Notes: generated by a model from the letters alone, not told the origin. A DNA stretch of 64,000 nt from Oscillospiraceae bacterium (GCA_017398725.1 JAFQFA010000016.1:1-64000), one strand, 5' to 3'. Counted from the first letter of the stretch, positions 50,873-59,226 are shown. Program-made: numbers and translations.

Positions 50873-51880
50873 ATGGAAGAGATCCAACAGAAAAAAAGAA
50901 TGCTATCCGGCATCCAGCCCAGCGGTGATCTGCATTTGGGCAACTACTTGGGCGCGATCAAGAACTGGAGCAGCCGTGCCGAGCAGTATGAGTGCTTCTA
51001 CTTTATGGCGGATATGCACACCATCACTGTCCGGCAGACCCCGGCAGATCTGCGGCGGCGTACCATTGAGCAGCTTGCGCAGTATATTGCCTGCGGCTTG
51101 GATCCGGAAAAGAACACCCTTTTTGTTCAGAGCCATGTCCATCAGCATGCGGAACTGGGCTGGGTGCTCAACTGCTATACCATGTTTGGTGAGCTGAGTC
51201 GTATGACTCAATTTAAGGATAAATCTGCAAAGAATGCGGAAAACATCAACGGCGGCTTGTTTACCTATCCTGCCTTGATGGCAGCGGATATTCTGCTGTA
51301 CCAGCCGGATCTTGTGCCGGTGGGTCACGACCAAAAGCAGCACTGCGAGCTGACCCGTGATGTTGCCCAGCGGTTTAACAGCATCTACGGAGATGTGTTC
51401 AAGATCCCCGAGCCGTATATTCCCGAAACCGGCGCAAGAGTCATGAGCCTGAATGCGCCTGACAGTAAGATGAGCAAGTCCATGCCCGAGGGCTGCGTAT
51501 TCCTGATGGAATCTCCGGAGGATATCCAGCGGAAGTTCAAGCGGGCGATTACTGACTCCGATACGGAAAACTGTGTCCGTTTTGATCCGGAGAATAAGCC
51601 CGGTGTATCCAACCTGATGAGCATTTATTCCGCGGTGACCGGCAAAACCTTTGAGCAGATCGAGGCGGAGTTTGCAGGGCAGGGTTACGGAAAGTTTAAG
51701 CCGGTTGTCGGTGAAGCGGTGGTGGAGCATCTGCGCCCCGTCCGGGAGGAAGCGCAGCGCCTGCTGAAGGATAAGGCATATTTGGAAAGCGTTTACCGTG
51801 CAGGTGCCGAGAAGGCAAGCTATGTTGCGGAAAAAACATTGCGCAAGGTCTATAAGAAAATCGGTTTCCTTGCAAAATAA
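50873..51880 (+). CDS. trpS: Tryptophanyl-tRNA synthetase
   Basis: A 335-residue class I synthetase. The HIGH-type motif is in SGIQPSGDLHLGNYLGAIKNW, and KMSKS is present as DSKMSKSMPEG. LYQPDLVPVGHDQKQH is the tryptophan/ATP pocket. GAGG precedes the ATG. It is monocistronic. The 115-base upstream gap is too short for a T-box, so regulation by uncharged tRNA-Trp is not expected here. Confidence 0.96.
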   Translation: MEEIQQKKRMLSGIQPSGDLHLGNYLGAIKNWSSRAEQYECFYFMADMHTITVRQTPADLRRRTIEQLAQYIACGLDPEKNTLFVQSHVHQHAELGWVLNCYTMFGELSRMTQFKDKSAKNAENINGGLFTYPALMAADILLYQPDLVPVGHDQKQHCELTRDVAQRFNSIYGDVFKIPEPYIPETGARVMSLNAPDSKMSKSMPEGCVFLMESPEDIQRKFKRAITDSDTENCVRFDPENKPGVSNLMSIYSAVTGKTFEQIEAEFAGQGYGKFKPVVGEAVVEHLRPVREEAQRLLKDKAYLESVYRAGAEKASYVAEKTLRKVYKKIGFLAK

Positions 51881-51908
51881 CCTGCTTACAGAGCATATGG
51901 AAATATAT

Positions 51909-51941
51909 AACACCCGCAGTTCATCATGAACTGCGGGTGTT
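51909..51941. terminator. Bidirectional terminator after trpS
   Basis: AACACCCGCAGTTCA and TGAACTGCGGGTGTT form a 15-bp perfect stem with a 3-nt loop. The T-run is stronger on the minus strand, where it ends the proline-rich operon. Confidence 0.85.
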
Positions 51942-51947
51942 CGTTCA

Positions 51948-52361
51948 TTACATGAAAAAATACAGAGCAAGTGTCAGTAACGCATTGGTTTGGTCTTCTT
52001 CCTTGTCGCCTGCCATAAGCAGCAGTAACAGGATAATCAGAAGATCTGCCGTATCCATATCTTTTGGCAGAAGCTGACGGAAGAATCCCCCGATACCGCC
52101 GGGTTCTTTCCCGTGGGAGCGCTGACATGGCGGCGGCTTTAACGGCGGTGTACAGGGCGGTGAAGCCGGGCAAGTGGGCGTACAAGGCGGGAGTGGGTCC
52201 GGATAGGGCGCAGGAGGCGGACAGGGGATTACCGGCTCTTTTGGAGGTGGACTGGGCTTGGGTCTCTCTTTTGGCGGTTCTTTGTGGTTCGCAGTATCCG
52301 GATCCCGGTTGCGTTCTCGGCGGTAGGAACCGTCCGGCTGGGGAATATAGCGATTATACAT
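51948..52361 (-). CDS. Proline-rich protein with hydrophobic C-terminus, unknown
   Basis: A 137-residue protein. Residues 30-80 are almost entirely proline, cysteine and lysine (PKPSPPPKEPVIPCPPPAPY, PPCTPTCPASPP), followed by GGIGGFFRQLLPKDMDTADLLIILLLLLMAG (a likely membrane helix at about 108-118) and a second hydrophobic end. It is the last of three small genes: GGAGG precedes the ATG and the previous gene ends 3 bases upstream. The layout suggests a cell-envelope or spore-surface component with a stiff, possibly disulfide-linked arm. I recognise no named family. Confidence 0.7.
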   Translation of the reverse strand: MYNRYIPQPDGSYRRERNRDPDTANHKEPPKERPKPSPPPKEPVIPCPPPAPYPDPLPPCTPTCPASPPCTPPLKPPPCQRSHGKEPGGIGGFFRQLLPKDMDTADLLIILLLLLMAGDKEEDQTNALLTLALYFFM

Positions 52362-52364
52362 GCG

Positions 52365-52697
52365 CTACCTCCCTAAAAACACCGATGCCATCCGGGCCAT
52401 AGATGCAGCCCGCATTGCCCGTTCCAGTTTGTTGATCCGCTCCCGGCTCAGGTATGGGTTTAGTGCGTGGAGCAAGGTTTTTTGGTTGTTGTCGATGCCG
52501 GTTTGTCCGGCAAACCCAGCCAGTTTTTGCAAGAGCCCCGGGTCAATGCTTGGTATGTTAGACATATTGGGCATTTCCGGCGGCTTGGTTACTTGCGGCT
52601 CCTGAGGCGCAGAAAGACTTTGTGCCATCGCAGAGATCTTCTTCATCATTTCAGGGTCGTTGAGAATTGCCCCCATTCGGGCCTGCAGATCATCCAT
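52365..52697 (-). CDS. Small helical protein, unknown, middle of three-gene operon
   Basis: A 110-residue protein opening MDDLQARMGAILNDPEMMKKISAMAQSL, then a Pro-rich linker (PQEPQVTKPPEMPNM), then helical LLQKLAGFAGQTGIDNNQKTLLHALNPYLSRERINKLERAMRAASMARMAS. GGGAGG precedes the ATG, which begins one base after the stop of the upstream gene. The first helix resembles that of the neighbouring 72-residue protein (both have residue-pair repeats around DPEMM/SPAGQQLM), so the two may be related or interact. The C-terminal helix is basic. No function is assignable. Confidence 0.7.
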   Translation of the reverse strand: MDDLQARMGAILNDPEMMKKISAMAQSLSAPQEPQVTKPPEMPNMSNIPSIDPGLLQKLAGFAGQTGIDNNQKTLLHALNPYLSRERINKLERAMRAASMARMASVFLGR

Positions 52698-52698
52698 G

Positions 52699-52917
52699 TT
52701 ATCCTCCCAGTTGCGAGATCAATTTCCGGATCTGTTCGCTTTCTGCCAGCTTGCGAATCGCATCTTTTGCCGATTCCATATTTCCCTGATTCGCCTGATC
52801 CATTGCTGTATGCAGTGCAGGATCGTCTGAGCTTTGAAGAAGTTTCATAAGCTGCTGACCTGCTGGTGATTGGATCAGCCGCATGGCATCCTCCATGGAA
52901 AAGTTTTGGCTTTCCAT
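52699..52917 (-). CDS. Small helical protein, unknown, first of three-gene operon
   Basis: A 72-residue protein, SMEDAMRLIQSPAGQQLMKLLQSSDDPALHTAMDQANQGNMESAKDAIRKLAESEQIRKLISQLGG, predicted all-helical and soluble. AAGGAGG precedes the ATG. It starts the operon with the 110-residue and proline-rich genes. Members of this type are seen as paired small genes in clostridia, as far as I recall, without a known role. Confidence 0.7.
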   Translation of the reverse strand: MESQNFSMEDAMRLIQSPAGQQLMKLLQSSDDPALHTAMDQANQGNMESAKDAIRKLAESEQIRKLISQLGG

Positions 52918-52986
52918 TGGGTAACCTCCTTCACTGTGTTAATGCTATCGATATACTATATGCGCAGGTTTATAAAATGTGCCAAA

Positions 52987-53014
52987 AAGGGCAGCGCTCC
53001 AAAGTGAGTGCTGC
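52987..53014 (-). terminator. Minus-strand terminator-like hairpin upstream of the operon
   Basis: GGGCAGC...GCTGCCC with inner CTC/GAG pairs; the minus strand continues TTTTTGG. It would stop minus-strand transcripts before they enter the three-gene operon. Confidence 0.6.
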
Positions 53015-53050
53015 CCGGAATTCATTATGTAATTCTCTTTTGACTGCGGA

Positions 53051-53079
53051 TTGCCATTTGGTCTTGCTTGTGATATAGT
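53051..53079 (+). promoter_or_regulatory. Promoter of the metallophosphoesterase gene
   Basis: TTGCCA (53051-53056) and TATAGT (53074-53079) with a 17-base spacer, 22 bases before the start codon. Confidence 0.6.
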
Positions 53080-53101
53080 GTATCAAAAGCGAGGGATTTC
53101 A

Positions 53102-53599
53102 ATGAAGATACTTGTAATGTCTGATTCTCATTCCGCCCTGCGGTTTATGCGCATGAGTATCGATCGGATCAAACCGGACCATGTGGTGCATTTAGGTGAT
53201 CTTTATGAAGATGCACAAGCTCTGCAGGAGGAATATCCGCACATTCGGTTTCATATGGTCCCCGGTAATTGTGACAGCAGTTTTATTCGCAACCGGGAAC
53301 CGGCGGTATTGTGCTATGATGTAGGCGGGGTTCGTCTGTTTATGACCCATGGGCACCTGCATGGGGTCAAAAGCGCCGGTGTGTACCGTCTGCTGAAGGA
53401 AGCCCGGGAATTGGGCGCGCAGGCAGCGCTTTACGGGCATACCCATGTAAAGCATTGCAGCAGGGAAGAAGATGGGATCTGGGTAGTCAACCCCGGTTCC
53501 TGCCGGGGGGATCATGGCTCTGTGGCGTTGATCGAAACCCGGGATGGAAATATATCCGCCTGTACCATATTGGAACAGACGGATATTCTGGACCTGTGA
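53102..53599 (+). CDS. YfcE/MJ0936-family metallophosphoesterase
   Basis: The ATG at 53102 follows GAGGG. The 165-residue product has the calcineurin-like motifs MSDSHS (Asp8, His10), HLGDLYED, VPGNCD, MTHGHLHG and GHTHVKH, arranged as in YfcE phosphodiesterases. It binds two metals and hydrolyses small phosphodiesters or monoesters in the cytosol. In many genomes such genes follow rph-rdgB, but here it stands alone, so its target is unknown. Confidence 0.92.
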   Translation: MKILVMSDSHSALRFMRMSIDRIKPDHVVHLGDLYEDAQALQEEYPHIRFHMVPGNCDSSFIRNREPAVLCYDVGGVRLFMTHGHLHGVKSAGVYRLLKEARELGAQAALYGHTHVKHCSREEDGIWVVNPGSCRGDHGSVALIETRDGNISACTILEQTDILDL

Positions 53600-53606
53600 G
53601 ATTTTC

Positions 53607-53777
53607 TCATGCCAGCACCGGCAGGAACAGCACTGCTGCGGCAAAGGCCATCCCGATAGCCGCAACCAGAAGCACATCAGACAGTTGGTGCAGGATCTGG
53701 CGGCGGGTGGCTGCGTTGGGATAAGGCAGCTTGGTACGGATCGCAGGGGCTTGGCGGTAAATGGTTGCAGTTTTCAT
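53607..53777 (-). CDS. Small membrane protein of 56 residues, unknown
   Basis: An unbroken frame with a perfect AAGGAGGT site before the ATG. The first half is basic and soluble (MKTATIYRQAPAIRTKLPYP), and residues 33-55 form one hydrophobic helix (VLLVAAIGMAFAAAVLFLPVLA). It ends 8 bases from the convergent metallophosphoesterase. The ribosome site and helix make it a credible short gene; the function is unknown. Confidence 0.65.
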   Translation of the reverse strand: MKTATIYRQAPAIRTKLPYPNAATRRQILHQLSDVLLVAAIGMAFAAAVLFLPVLA

Positions 53778-53930
53778 ATTCGTTACCTCCTTGGATTTTG
53801 TGCCTTCAGGATATAACGAAAACGGTACAATAAAACGGACTTAAATGGGGCGGTATGAAAATAATCCCCATCTTGCATCCCGGTGCGGAATATGTTATGA
53901 TATATAAAAACAAATCAGCGGAGGTCTATT

Positions 53931-54299
53931 ATGGCGAAATTACAATATTCTGATGATACACAAAATCCTTACGATCCGAAAAAAAGCAAGGGAGAAAATC
54001 TTAAAGCGGTTCTGCGTTGGGCGTTCCGTCTGCGCAGTGTGGCCCTTTCTTTCCCTGTGGCAGTGATCGCGGTGATTTTGGCGGTAAATAATATGGCATT
54101 GCTTCCTTCTCAGCTGGTGATCGGCTTTGGTGAAAGTGTTACCATTATCAGCAAAGCGGTGCTTGTTATGGGCCCCTTGGCACTGACAGCTTTAAGCATT
54201 TTGATGACACTGCTTTCCAAGCGGGTCACTTATCCTTGGATCATCAGCATTTTTACACTGCTACTGCCTTTGGCTCTGGTAATTACCATGTCGTTCTAA
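53931..54299 (+). CDS. Small integral membrane protein, unknown
   Basis: A 122-residue protein with a 30-residue charged start (YDPKKSKGENLKAVLRW) and three hydrophobic helices at about 40-57, 73-92 and 101-120. GGAGG precedes the ATG, and a TATGATATAT-type -10 lies about 35 bases upstream. It is monocistronic with its own terminator. No family is recognised. Confidence 0.7.
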   Translation: MAKLQYSDDTQNPYDPKKSKGENLKAVLRWAFRLRSVALSFPVAVIAVILAVNNMALLPSQLVIGFGESVTIISKAVLVMGPLALTALSILMTLLSKRVTYPWIISIFTLLLPLALVITMSF

Positions 54300-54305
54300 A
54301 AATAT

Positions 54306-54343
54306 AAACGGGTGTTCCTGTGGGGAACACCCGTTTTGTTATT
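54306..54343. terminator. Bidirectional terminator
   Basis: AACGGGTGTTCC and GGAACACCCGTT form a 12-bp stem followed by TTGTTATTT, between the convergent membrane-protein and HAD genes. Confidence 0.88.
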
Positions 54344-54977
54344 TGTTCAGAAGGGTAAGAAGCTCGTCCATAGAATAGGCGATGGCAACAGCACCGGCAT
54401 TTTTCATTTCTTCCACGCTGCCGTAGCCCCAAGAAACGCCGATGGTGGGGATCTTGTGGGCAGCCGCACCCAGCACATCAAAGGCAGTATCGCCAACCAT
54501 CACCATATTTTCGGCAGTGCCGTTCTGCTCCAGCAGATACGCGATCACATCTTCTTTGCTGGAACGGCTGCGATCCATGGTAGCACCGCAAATCCGTGAG
54601 AAATACTTGGAAAGATCAAATTTGTCCATGATCTCAATCGACATGCCCTCCGGCTTGGAGGTAGCAACCAGCAAGGTATGCCCCTGATCCTTTAATGCTT
54701 GCAGCATTTCATGAACACCGGGGTAGGGGGTGTTTTCGAATTTACCAACCGTGGTATAGCGGCTGCGGTAAACCGCAACTGCTTCTTCCGCTTTGTCCTC
54801 CGGTACGCCGAATTTTACAAAAGTATCGTGTAGGGGAGGGCCTACGAATACCCGTAAGGTTTGTCTGTCAGGGATTGGCAGACCGAAGTGCCGCAGCGCC
54901 AATTCGGCACAGTTTATAATACCTTCACCGGAATCTGTTAAAGTTCCGTCCAAATCAAACAGAATGGTTTTTGCCAT
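54339..54977 (-). CDS. HAD hydrolase, phosphoglycolate phosphatase-like
   Basis: The ATG at 54977 follows AAAGGACGG. The 212-residue product has HAD motif I LFDLDGTLTDSGEG (Asp nucleophile at 7), an alpha-helical cap (about 15-80), motif II (VATSKP), motif III Lys in the SRSSKEDV region, and motif IV MVGDTAFDVLGA. It matches Gph/PpaX-type phosphatases acting on 2-phosphoglycolate or pyrophosphate. The substrate is not certain from sequence. It is monocistronic. Confidence 0.9.
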   Translation of the reverse strand: MAKTILFDLDGTLTDSGEGIINCAELALRHFGLPIPDRQTLRVFVGPPLHDTFVKFGVPEDKAEEAVAVYRSRYTTVGKFENTPYPGVHEMLQALKDQGHTLLVATSKPEGMSIEIMDKFDLSKYFSRICGATMDRSRSSKEDVIAYLLEQNGTAENMVMVGDTAFDVLGAAAHKIPTIGVSWGYGSVEEMKNAGAVAIAYSMDELLTLLNK

Positions 54978-55129
54978 GGAATTCACCGTCCTTTGTGATT
55001 ATTGTATCATAACTTGAGACAGTATGCAATCTGAAGTAGCCGCGGATCAAAGTTTTGCGGCATCCATCCGTTGCGGGCTTCGCTTGTTGGCGTCGTGTTT
55101 ATATTATTTCAAGTCTTGTGCCTGCAAAG

Positions 55130-55163
55130 AAAAACAGCGATAGCATTTGCTATCGCTGTTTTT
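55130..55163 (-). terminator. Terminator of tRNA-Ser(GCT)
   Basis: AAAACAGCGATAGC and GCTATCGCTGTTTT form a 14-bp stem directly after the encoded CCA on the minus strand. The remaining gene-free stretch 54978-55129 shows nothing else. Confidence 0.88.
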
Positions 55164-55164
55164 C

Positions 55165-55256
55165 TGGCGGAGTGAGAGGGATTTGAACCCTCGCGCGGCT
55201 TTTGACCGCCTACTCCCTTAGCAGGGGAGCCCCTTCGGCCTCTTGGGTATCACTCC
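55165..55256 (-). tRNA. tRNA-Ser(GCT)
   Basis: A 92-nt class II tRNA on the minus strand: acceptor GGAGTGA/TCACTCC with discriminator G and encoded CCA, long variable arm (TAGGCGGTC...GCCGC), anticodon stem CCCCT/AGGG type with loop containing GCT, T arm GAGGG-TTCAAAT-CCCTC. It decodes AGC/AGU. It is followed by a terminator. The DNA from 55257 to 55452 shows no other gene. Confidence 0.95.
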
Positions 55257-55452
55257 GAATCATAAAGATATTCACTTCATGCCCGAATATACTAGCATAG
55301 TCTAACCTTTTTGTCAAGCAGGACCGGCGTGTTTTTCTCTAAATTAAGTGAATGCGAAGCGATATTCAAATTCAGTAAACATAGATTTTGCATATTCGGT
55401 AGATTATTTTGTCTTTATATGCTATTATCAACAAAAAACAAGGAGCAAAATC

Positions 55453-56481
55453 ATGGTGCTTGATATTTCGCAGATCCGTGCAATTACCTGTGGCGCAGAA
55501 CTGGTGGAGCAGCGGCCGGAGGGAATCTGGTTTCAACGCATGACCCATGAGCAGTTGGAGGTCTACCGGGAACCCAATCCCGCATTTTATAACAAGGCCT
55601 TAACGACGGCAGGTGTCATGCTGTCTTTTTCCACAGACAGCGCATCAATGACATTGGATATCTCTATTGTCAAGGTGATGGGGCGCTCCTACGGTACGGT
55701 GGAGGTGTTCTGCAACGGGGCAGCGTTGGAGAACATCAATAACTATTCCCATATGGAACTGCCCCGGGATTATGCGGAGCTGTCCTATCCCAATATCCGC
55801 AAAAAAGTGACTTATGATTTGGGTGACGGCAAAAAGCATATTACCATCCATTTTCCCCGGCTGACCGGTGTATATCTCCATGAACTTTCTCTGGATGACG
55901 GCGCATCGCTGCAGTCTGTAAAACCCAGTAAAAAAGCACTTGTATTCGGCGATTCCATTACTCAGGGCTTTGATACGCTGCATCCGACTGTCCATCATAT
56001 CCATGCTTTGTGCCGGGCACTGGATGCGGAGGAATATAATAAAGGTGTCGGCGGCGAGCGACACGCACCCTTACTGGCGCAGTGTCCGGAAAGCTTTACC
56101 CCGGATTATATTTTTGTTGGCTACGGAACTAACGATTGGCGCAGAACCGATCCGGAATTTTTGGAGCGTAATTGCGCAGAGCTTTATCGGATTCTTGCGC
56201 AGAAGTATCCCAATGTTCCTGTGATTACGGTTACCCCGGTATGGCGTGCCGAACTGGATGCCTACGCCGATGTGATCCGGTTTGAAAGCTTTCATGATGT
56301 GGAAGCATGCATTTTGCGCCATACCGCAGCCTATCCCAATGTGACGGTCATCCGGGGATTCGATCTGATTCCCCATGATATCATGTATTTTGCCGACTAT
56401 GGACTGCATCCCAACGACAGTGGATTTACGCACTACAGCAAAAATTTACTTGCCGCCCTCCGCGATAAAGGTTTTTTCTGA
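55453..56481 (+). CDS. SGNH/GDSL hydrolase with N-terminal beta domain
   Basis: The ATG at 55453 has AGGAG upstream; the longer frame is unsupported. Of 342 residues, 1-160 form a beta-rich domain (SIVKVMGRSYGTVEVFCNG...VTYDLGDGKKHITIHFPRL), and 165-342 the SGNH esterase fold: block I VFGDSITQGFD (Ser nucleophile), block III VGYGTNDWRR, and block V DYGLHPNDSG (Asp/His). There is no signal peptide. This two-domain layout resembles CE2/CE3-like carbohydrate esterases, so deacetylation of a sugar inside the cell is a reasonable guess. It is monocistronic. Confidence 0.88.
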   Translation: MVLDISQIRAITCGAELVEQRPEGIWFQRMTHEQLEVYREPNPAFYNKALTTAGVMLSFSTDSASMTLDISIVKVMGRSYGTVEVFCNGAALENINNYSHMELPRDYAELSYPNIRKKVTYDLGDGKKHITIHFPRLTGVYLHELSLDDGASLQSVKPSKKALVFGDSITQGFDTLHPTVHHIHALCRALDAEEYNKGVGGERHAPLLAQCPESFTPDYIFVGYGTNDWRRTDPEFLERNCAELYRILAQKYPNVPVITVTPVWRAELDAYADVIRFESFHDVEACILRHTAAYPNVTVIRGFDLIPHDIMYFADYGLHPNDSGFTHYSKNLLAALRDKGFF

Positions 56482-56546
56482 CTTAAGGAAAGATTAAGAA
56501 TCATTTTTCTGATTCTGTGATATAATGCGTCGAAGAATGGAGGAAA

Positions 56547-57356
56547 ATGATGATTTTCTTTGAAAAGATCCTTCGAATTTTGGATACCCAAATGACTCGC
56601 CCTACATTATTTGGTTGGTTTCATCTTATGTGGATCGCACTGGTGATTCTTGGGAGTTTAGGCCTGTGCTGGCTCCATAAGAAAAAAGCGCCCTCCGTAC
56701 CGGGGGTGCTTTTAGCGGTATCTGTGTTGGTGGCTGTTTTGGAGATCTACAAGCAGATCAACTACAGTTTTTCTTACAGTGACGGCATCAAGTTTGACTA
56801 CCAGTGGTACGCCTTTCCGTTTCAGTTTTGTTCCACGCCCATGTACATAGGCTTGCTGGCCGGTATCATCCGGAAAGGCAAGCTTCATGATGCCCTTTGC
56901 GCCTACTTAGCAACTTTTTCTGTGTTTGCCGGCGTTTGCGTGACGGTTTATCCCGGTGATGTGTTCATCGGTACGGTGGGTATCAATATCCAGACCATGA
57001 TCTGCCACGGCAGCATGATCTGCATGGGTGTCTATCTGTTTTACAGCGGTCATGTGAAGGTTCGGATGAAAACCTTGTTGCAGGCAACTGCTGTGTTTGC
57101 GGTTTGCGTGGCTCTTGCGGCACTGATGAATGAGATCGCCTATGCTTCCGGCCTTTTGGAGCGGGAAGTATTCAATATGTTCTTTATCAGCCCCCATTGT
57201 GCGCCGTCACTGCCGGTGTACAGCGCGGTGCAAAATGCGCTGGCATTTCCGTGGTGCCTTGCAGTATATATTCTGGCATTTACGGTTGCCGCCGCATGGA
57301 TCCTTTTAATTGCCGCCGGTGTTCGCAAACTGTCGGGGAAGAAACAAAGGGTATAA
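56547..57356 (+). CDS. YwaF family (TIGR02206) membrane protein
   Basis: A 269-residue integral membrane protein with about 7 helices. Conserved YwaF features are FHLMWIALVIL near the start, the FPFQFCSTPMYIGLLAG segment and GINIQTMICHGSMICMGVYLF. The family is widespread in Firmicutes and its function is not known. GGAGG precedes the two adjacent ATG codons at 56547 and 56550, and a TATAAT lies at 56521-56526. It ends in its own terminator. Confidence 0.88.
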   Translation: MMIFFEKILRILDTQMTRPTLFGWFHLMWIALVILGSLGLCWLHKKKAPSVPGVLLAVSVLVAVLEIYKQINYSFSYSDGIKFDYQWYAFPFQFCSTPMYIGLLAGIIRKGKLHDALCAYLATFSVFAGVCVTVYPGDVFIGTVGINIQTMICHGSMICMGVYLFYSGHVKVRMKTLLQATAVFAVCVALAALMNEIAYASGLLEREVFNMFFISPHCAPSLPVYSAVQNALAFPWCLAVYILAFTVAAAWILLIAAGVRKLSGKKQRV

Positions 57357-57360
57357 AAAT

Positions 57361-57393
57361 AAGCGTAAGGTCCAAATGACCTTACGCTTTTTA
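57361..57393. terminator. Terminator after ywaF
   Basis: AAGCGTAAGGTC and GACCTTACGCTT form a 12-bp stem followed by TTTATTT, between convergent genes. Confidence 0.9.
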
Positions 57394-57394
57394 T

Positions 57395-57790
57395 TTACTT
57401 ATTGCTGGCGCTGATCAGATCGTCAAAATCCAAAACAGTCATGTTGTCGGTGTTGGATTCGGGCGTAGTGGTTGTCGCATCGTTTTTGTTGTTGTCTTTG
57501 TTGGAGGAGGGCTTTTTTGCGGGGGTGCTGCCCTTGCCTGTGTCCGTGCTGATAACGGTGTCACTGTTGTGTTCGTCGGGGGTAGATTCTTCTTTGTTCT
57601 CTGCCTCGGTGGAGAGGGTGCTGTCCTGAGCGGCGTCATCGTCAGTCTTAGTGCTGTCGGTTGCGAGGGGTTCCGTGCTGCCGCCGGAAACAGGCAGCTT
57701 TTCGATTTCACCGAATTCGTTCTTAGCGCCACAGGCGACCAAAGAAACTGCCAAAATAAAAACCGTTAAAATTGCGATAAACTTTTTCAT
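57395..57790 (-). CDS. Small low-complexity lipoprotein, unknown
   Basis: The start is the ATG at 57790 (AAAGGA upstream); the longer frame is unsupported. The 131-residue product has a lipoprotein signal (MKKFIAILTVFILAVSLVAC, Cys20) and a low-complexity tail rich in Ser, Thr, Asp, Glu and Asn (TESEE-like stretches, then NKDNNKNDATTTTPE), ending VLDFDDLISASNK. It should be anchored on the cell surface as a flexible acidic arm. No domain is recognised. Confidence 0.75.
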   Translation of the reverse strand: MKKFIAILTVFILAVSLVACGAKNEFGEIEKLPVSGGSTEPLATDSTKTDDDAAQDSTLSTEAENKEESTPDEHNSDTVISTDTGKGSTPAKKPSSNKDNNKNDATTTTPESNTDNMTVLDFDDLISASNK

Positions 57791-57936
57791 GTAAATGCAT
57801 CCTTTCAAAAGAATATGCATTATTATACCATAACCCATGCTGGGTGTAAAGAACAATATGGAACAATCAAAAACAATTTGTTGATGCCAATATTTCATGG
57901 CGATGCGCCCTCATTTGCCGAAGACAAACATCATGC

Positions 57937-57977
57937 AAAAAGACCTGATTTGTCTAGGTAGACAAATCAGGTCTTTT
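57937..57977 (-). terminator. Terminator of tRNA-Ser(TGA)
   Basis: AAAAGACCTGATTTGTC and GACAAATCAGGTCTTTT form a 17-bp stem with a 6-nt loop directly after the tRNA on the minus strand. Confidence 0.92.
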
Positions 57978-57979
57978 GT

Positions 57980-58068
57980 TGGCGGAGAGTTAGGGATTCG
58001 AACCCTAGGTTCCTTTCGGAATCACTAGTTTTCAAGACTAGCTCCTTAAACCGCTCGGACAACTCTCC
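57980..58068 (-). tRNA. tRNA-Ser(TGA)
   Basis: An 89-nt class II tRNA on the minus strand: acceptor GGAGAGT/ACTCTCC, discriminator G, encoded CCA, D arm with CCGAGCGG, anticodon stem CTAGT/ACTAG enclosing CTTGAAA (anticodon TGA), long variable arm (GATTCC-GAAA-GGAA), and T arm TAGGG-TTCGAAT-CCCTA. It decodes UCA and other UCN codons. Confidence 0.96.
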
Positions 58069-58109
58069 ATGTGGGGTAAATGATACCATTTACCCATAAA
58101 AAAGTCAAG

Positions 58110-58328
58110 TTATTGAGGGTCGGTACTTTTGGTTTTGAGTTTCTCCTTCGTGCCGTCGGGGCGGACGATATAGGTGTTATCCAGCTGACCGGTAAGGCTT
58201 GCTTTTACAGAGTCGATATAAATTCTGCGCAGCTTGTCCCGCTCGGCGAGCTCCTCGGGGGTCAGCCCTTCCGCCTTTGCTTTTTTTGCCAATTCGTTGA
58301 TTCTTGCAATCACTTGATCCATGTTCAT
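58110..58328 (-). CDS. DUF896 domain protein (YnzC-like)
   Basis: A 72-residue protein MNMDQVIARINELAKKAKAEGLTPEELAERDKLRRIYIDSVKASLTGQLDNTYIV, the compact two-helix DUF896 family of Firmicutes. In Bacillus the relative YnzC sits in the SOS operon; its molecular role is not known. The start is taken at the first ATG (GAGGTAA upstream), and an ATG two codons later is possible. It follows the S4-domain gene by 9 bases and is likely co-transcribed. Confidence 0.92.
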   Translation of the reverse strand: MNMDQVIARINELAKKAKAEGLTPEELAERDKLRRIYIDSVKASLTGQLDNTYIVRPDGTKEKLKTKSTDPQ

Positions 58329-58337
58329 AGTATTACC

Positions 58338-59123
58338 TCATACATAGCGGTCAATGACCACTGAAATACGGCCTTTTTTTGTTTGACCGTTTACACTTTG
58401 CAGTTTGATCTTGCCAAGTCCCCGCACAGAGATCTTCGTGCCGGCTTCCACCGTTTTATCCGGCTTTTCGCAGGGCAGCCCGTCAATGGCAGCTTTGCCG
58501 GCGCAGATATATTGGGCTGCCAGACTTCTTCCAATGCGGAATCCGGAGGAAATAATGCTGTCCAGCCGTAAGGATGCCACCGTATCCCGAATCTGCTTCA
58601 CTTCCGGCTCGGGGATCTGTACTTGATCGAGGGGGATTCTGCTTATGCGTAGTTTTGTTCTGCCTGCCCCGGTAAGGTTTTGTAAAATATATGGGGCGAT
58701 CTCATCGGTGACAAAGAAGTCACAGCTGCCTTTCGAAACGCAAATATCGCCTACCGTTTCTCTTGCAATACCGGCGCCCATCAGCGCACCCAAAAAATCC
58801 CGGTGGGAGGGAGTATCTCCTTCGTAAAAGGCAGCCCGCAAGCATACCATCGGGGAATCGTCTTCGTAAAGGCTCGATTCGTCCAGATATTCCGGAAGAT
58901 AAATAAGCATCCGCCGTTCCGCATCAGCATAACCGCCGAAACTGTATAGTCCCTCTTGTTCCCCGAACAGGTATTGTGCCATGTTCAGTTCCCGGGGGGA
59001 GAGGAAGCAGGTGCTGGCAATGATGTTTTTACGCATTCCTGCGGTGATCTTGTCCCACAGCTTGGCAAGCAGGACTTTATCTTCCGCAGATTGGGCGATT
59101 TTTTCAATATTGCTTCTGTCCAT
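58338..59123 (-). CDS. YlmH-family S4-domain RNA-binding protein
   Basis: A 261-residue protein. The C-terminal S4 domain (about 185-245: SGFRIGRSLAAQYICAGKAAIDGLPCEKPDKTVEAGTKISVRG) binds structured RNA. The front half (LLAKLWDKI, YFLF-like YLFGEQEGLYSFGGYADAERRMLIY and GALMGAGIARETVGDI) is the YlmH module. YlmH has been linked to rescue of stalled 50S subunits and to division-gene clusters. Here it is not next to divIVA or sepF but is paired with DUF896. Confidence 0.9.
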   Translation of the reverse strand: MDRSNIEKIAQSAEDKVLLAKLWDKITAGMRKNIIASTCFLSPRELNMAQYLFGEQEGLYSFGGYADAERRMLIYLPEYLDESSLYEDDSPMVCLRAAFYEGDTPSHRDFLGALMGAGIARETVGDICVSKGSCDFFVTDEIAPYILQNLTGAGRTKLRISRIPLDQVQIPEPEVKQIRDTVASLRLDSIISSGFRIGRSLAAQYICAGKAAIDGLPCEKPDKTVEAGTKISVRGLGKIKLQSVNGQTKKGRISVVIDRYV

Positions 59124-59226
59124 TTGATCACCGGAAATATTATACCACAGGTTTTGCCTATTGCAAGGAAGTTTTTCTTGTTTCGGGGCGGCGGATGGAG
59201 TATAATGGCATCAAGAGGTGATAAAG

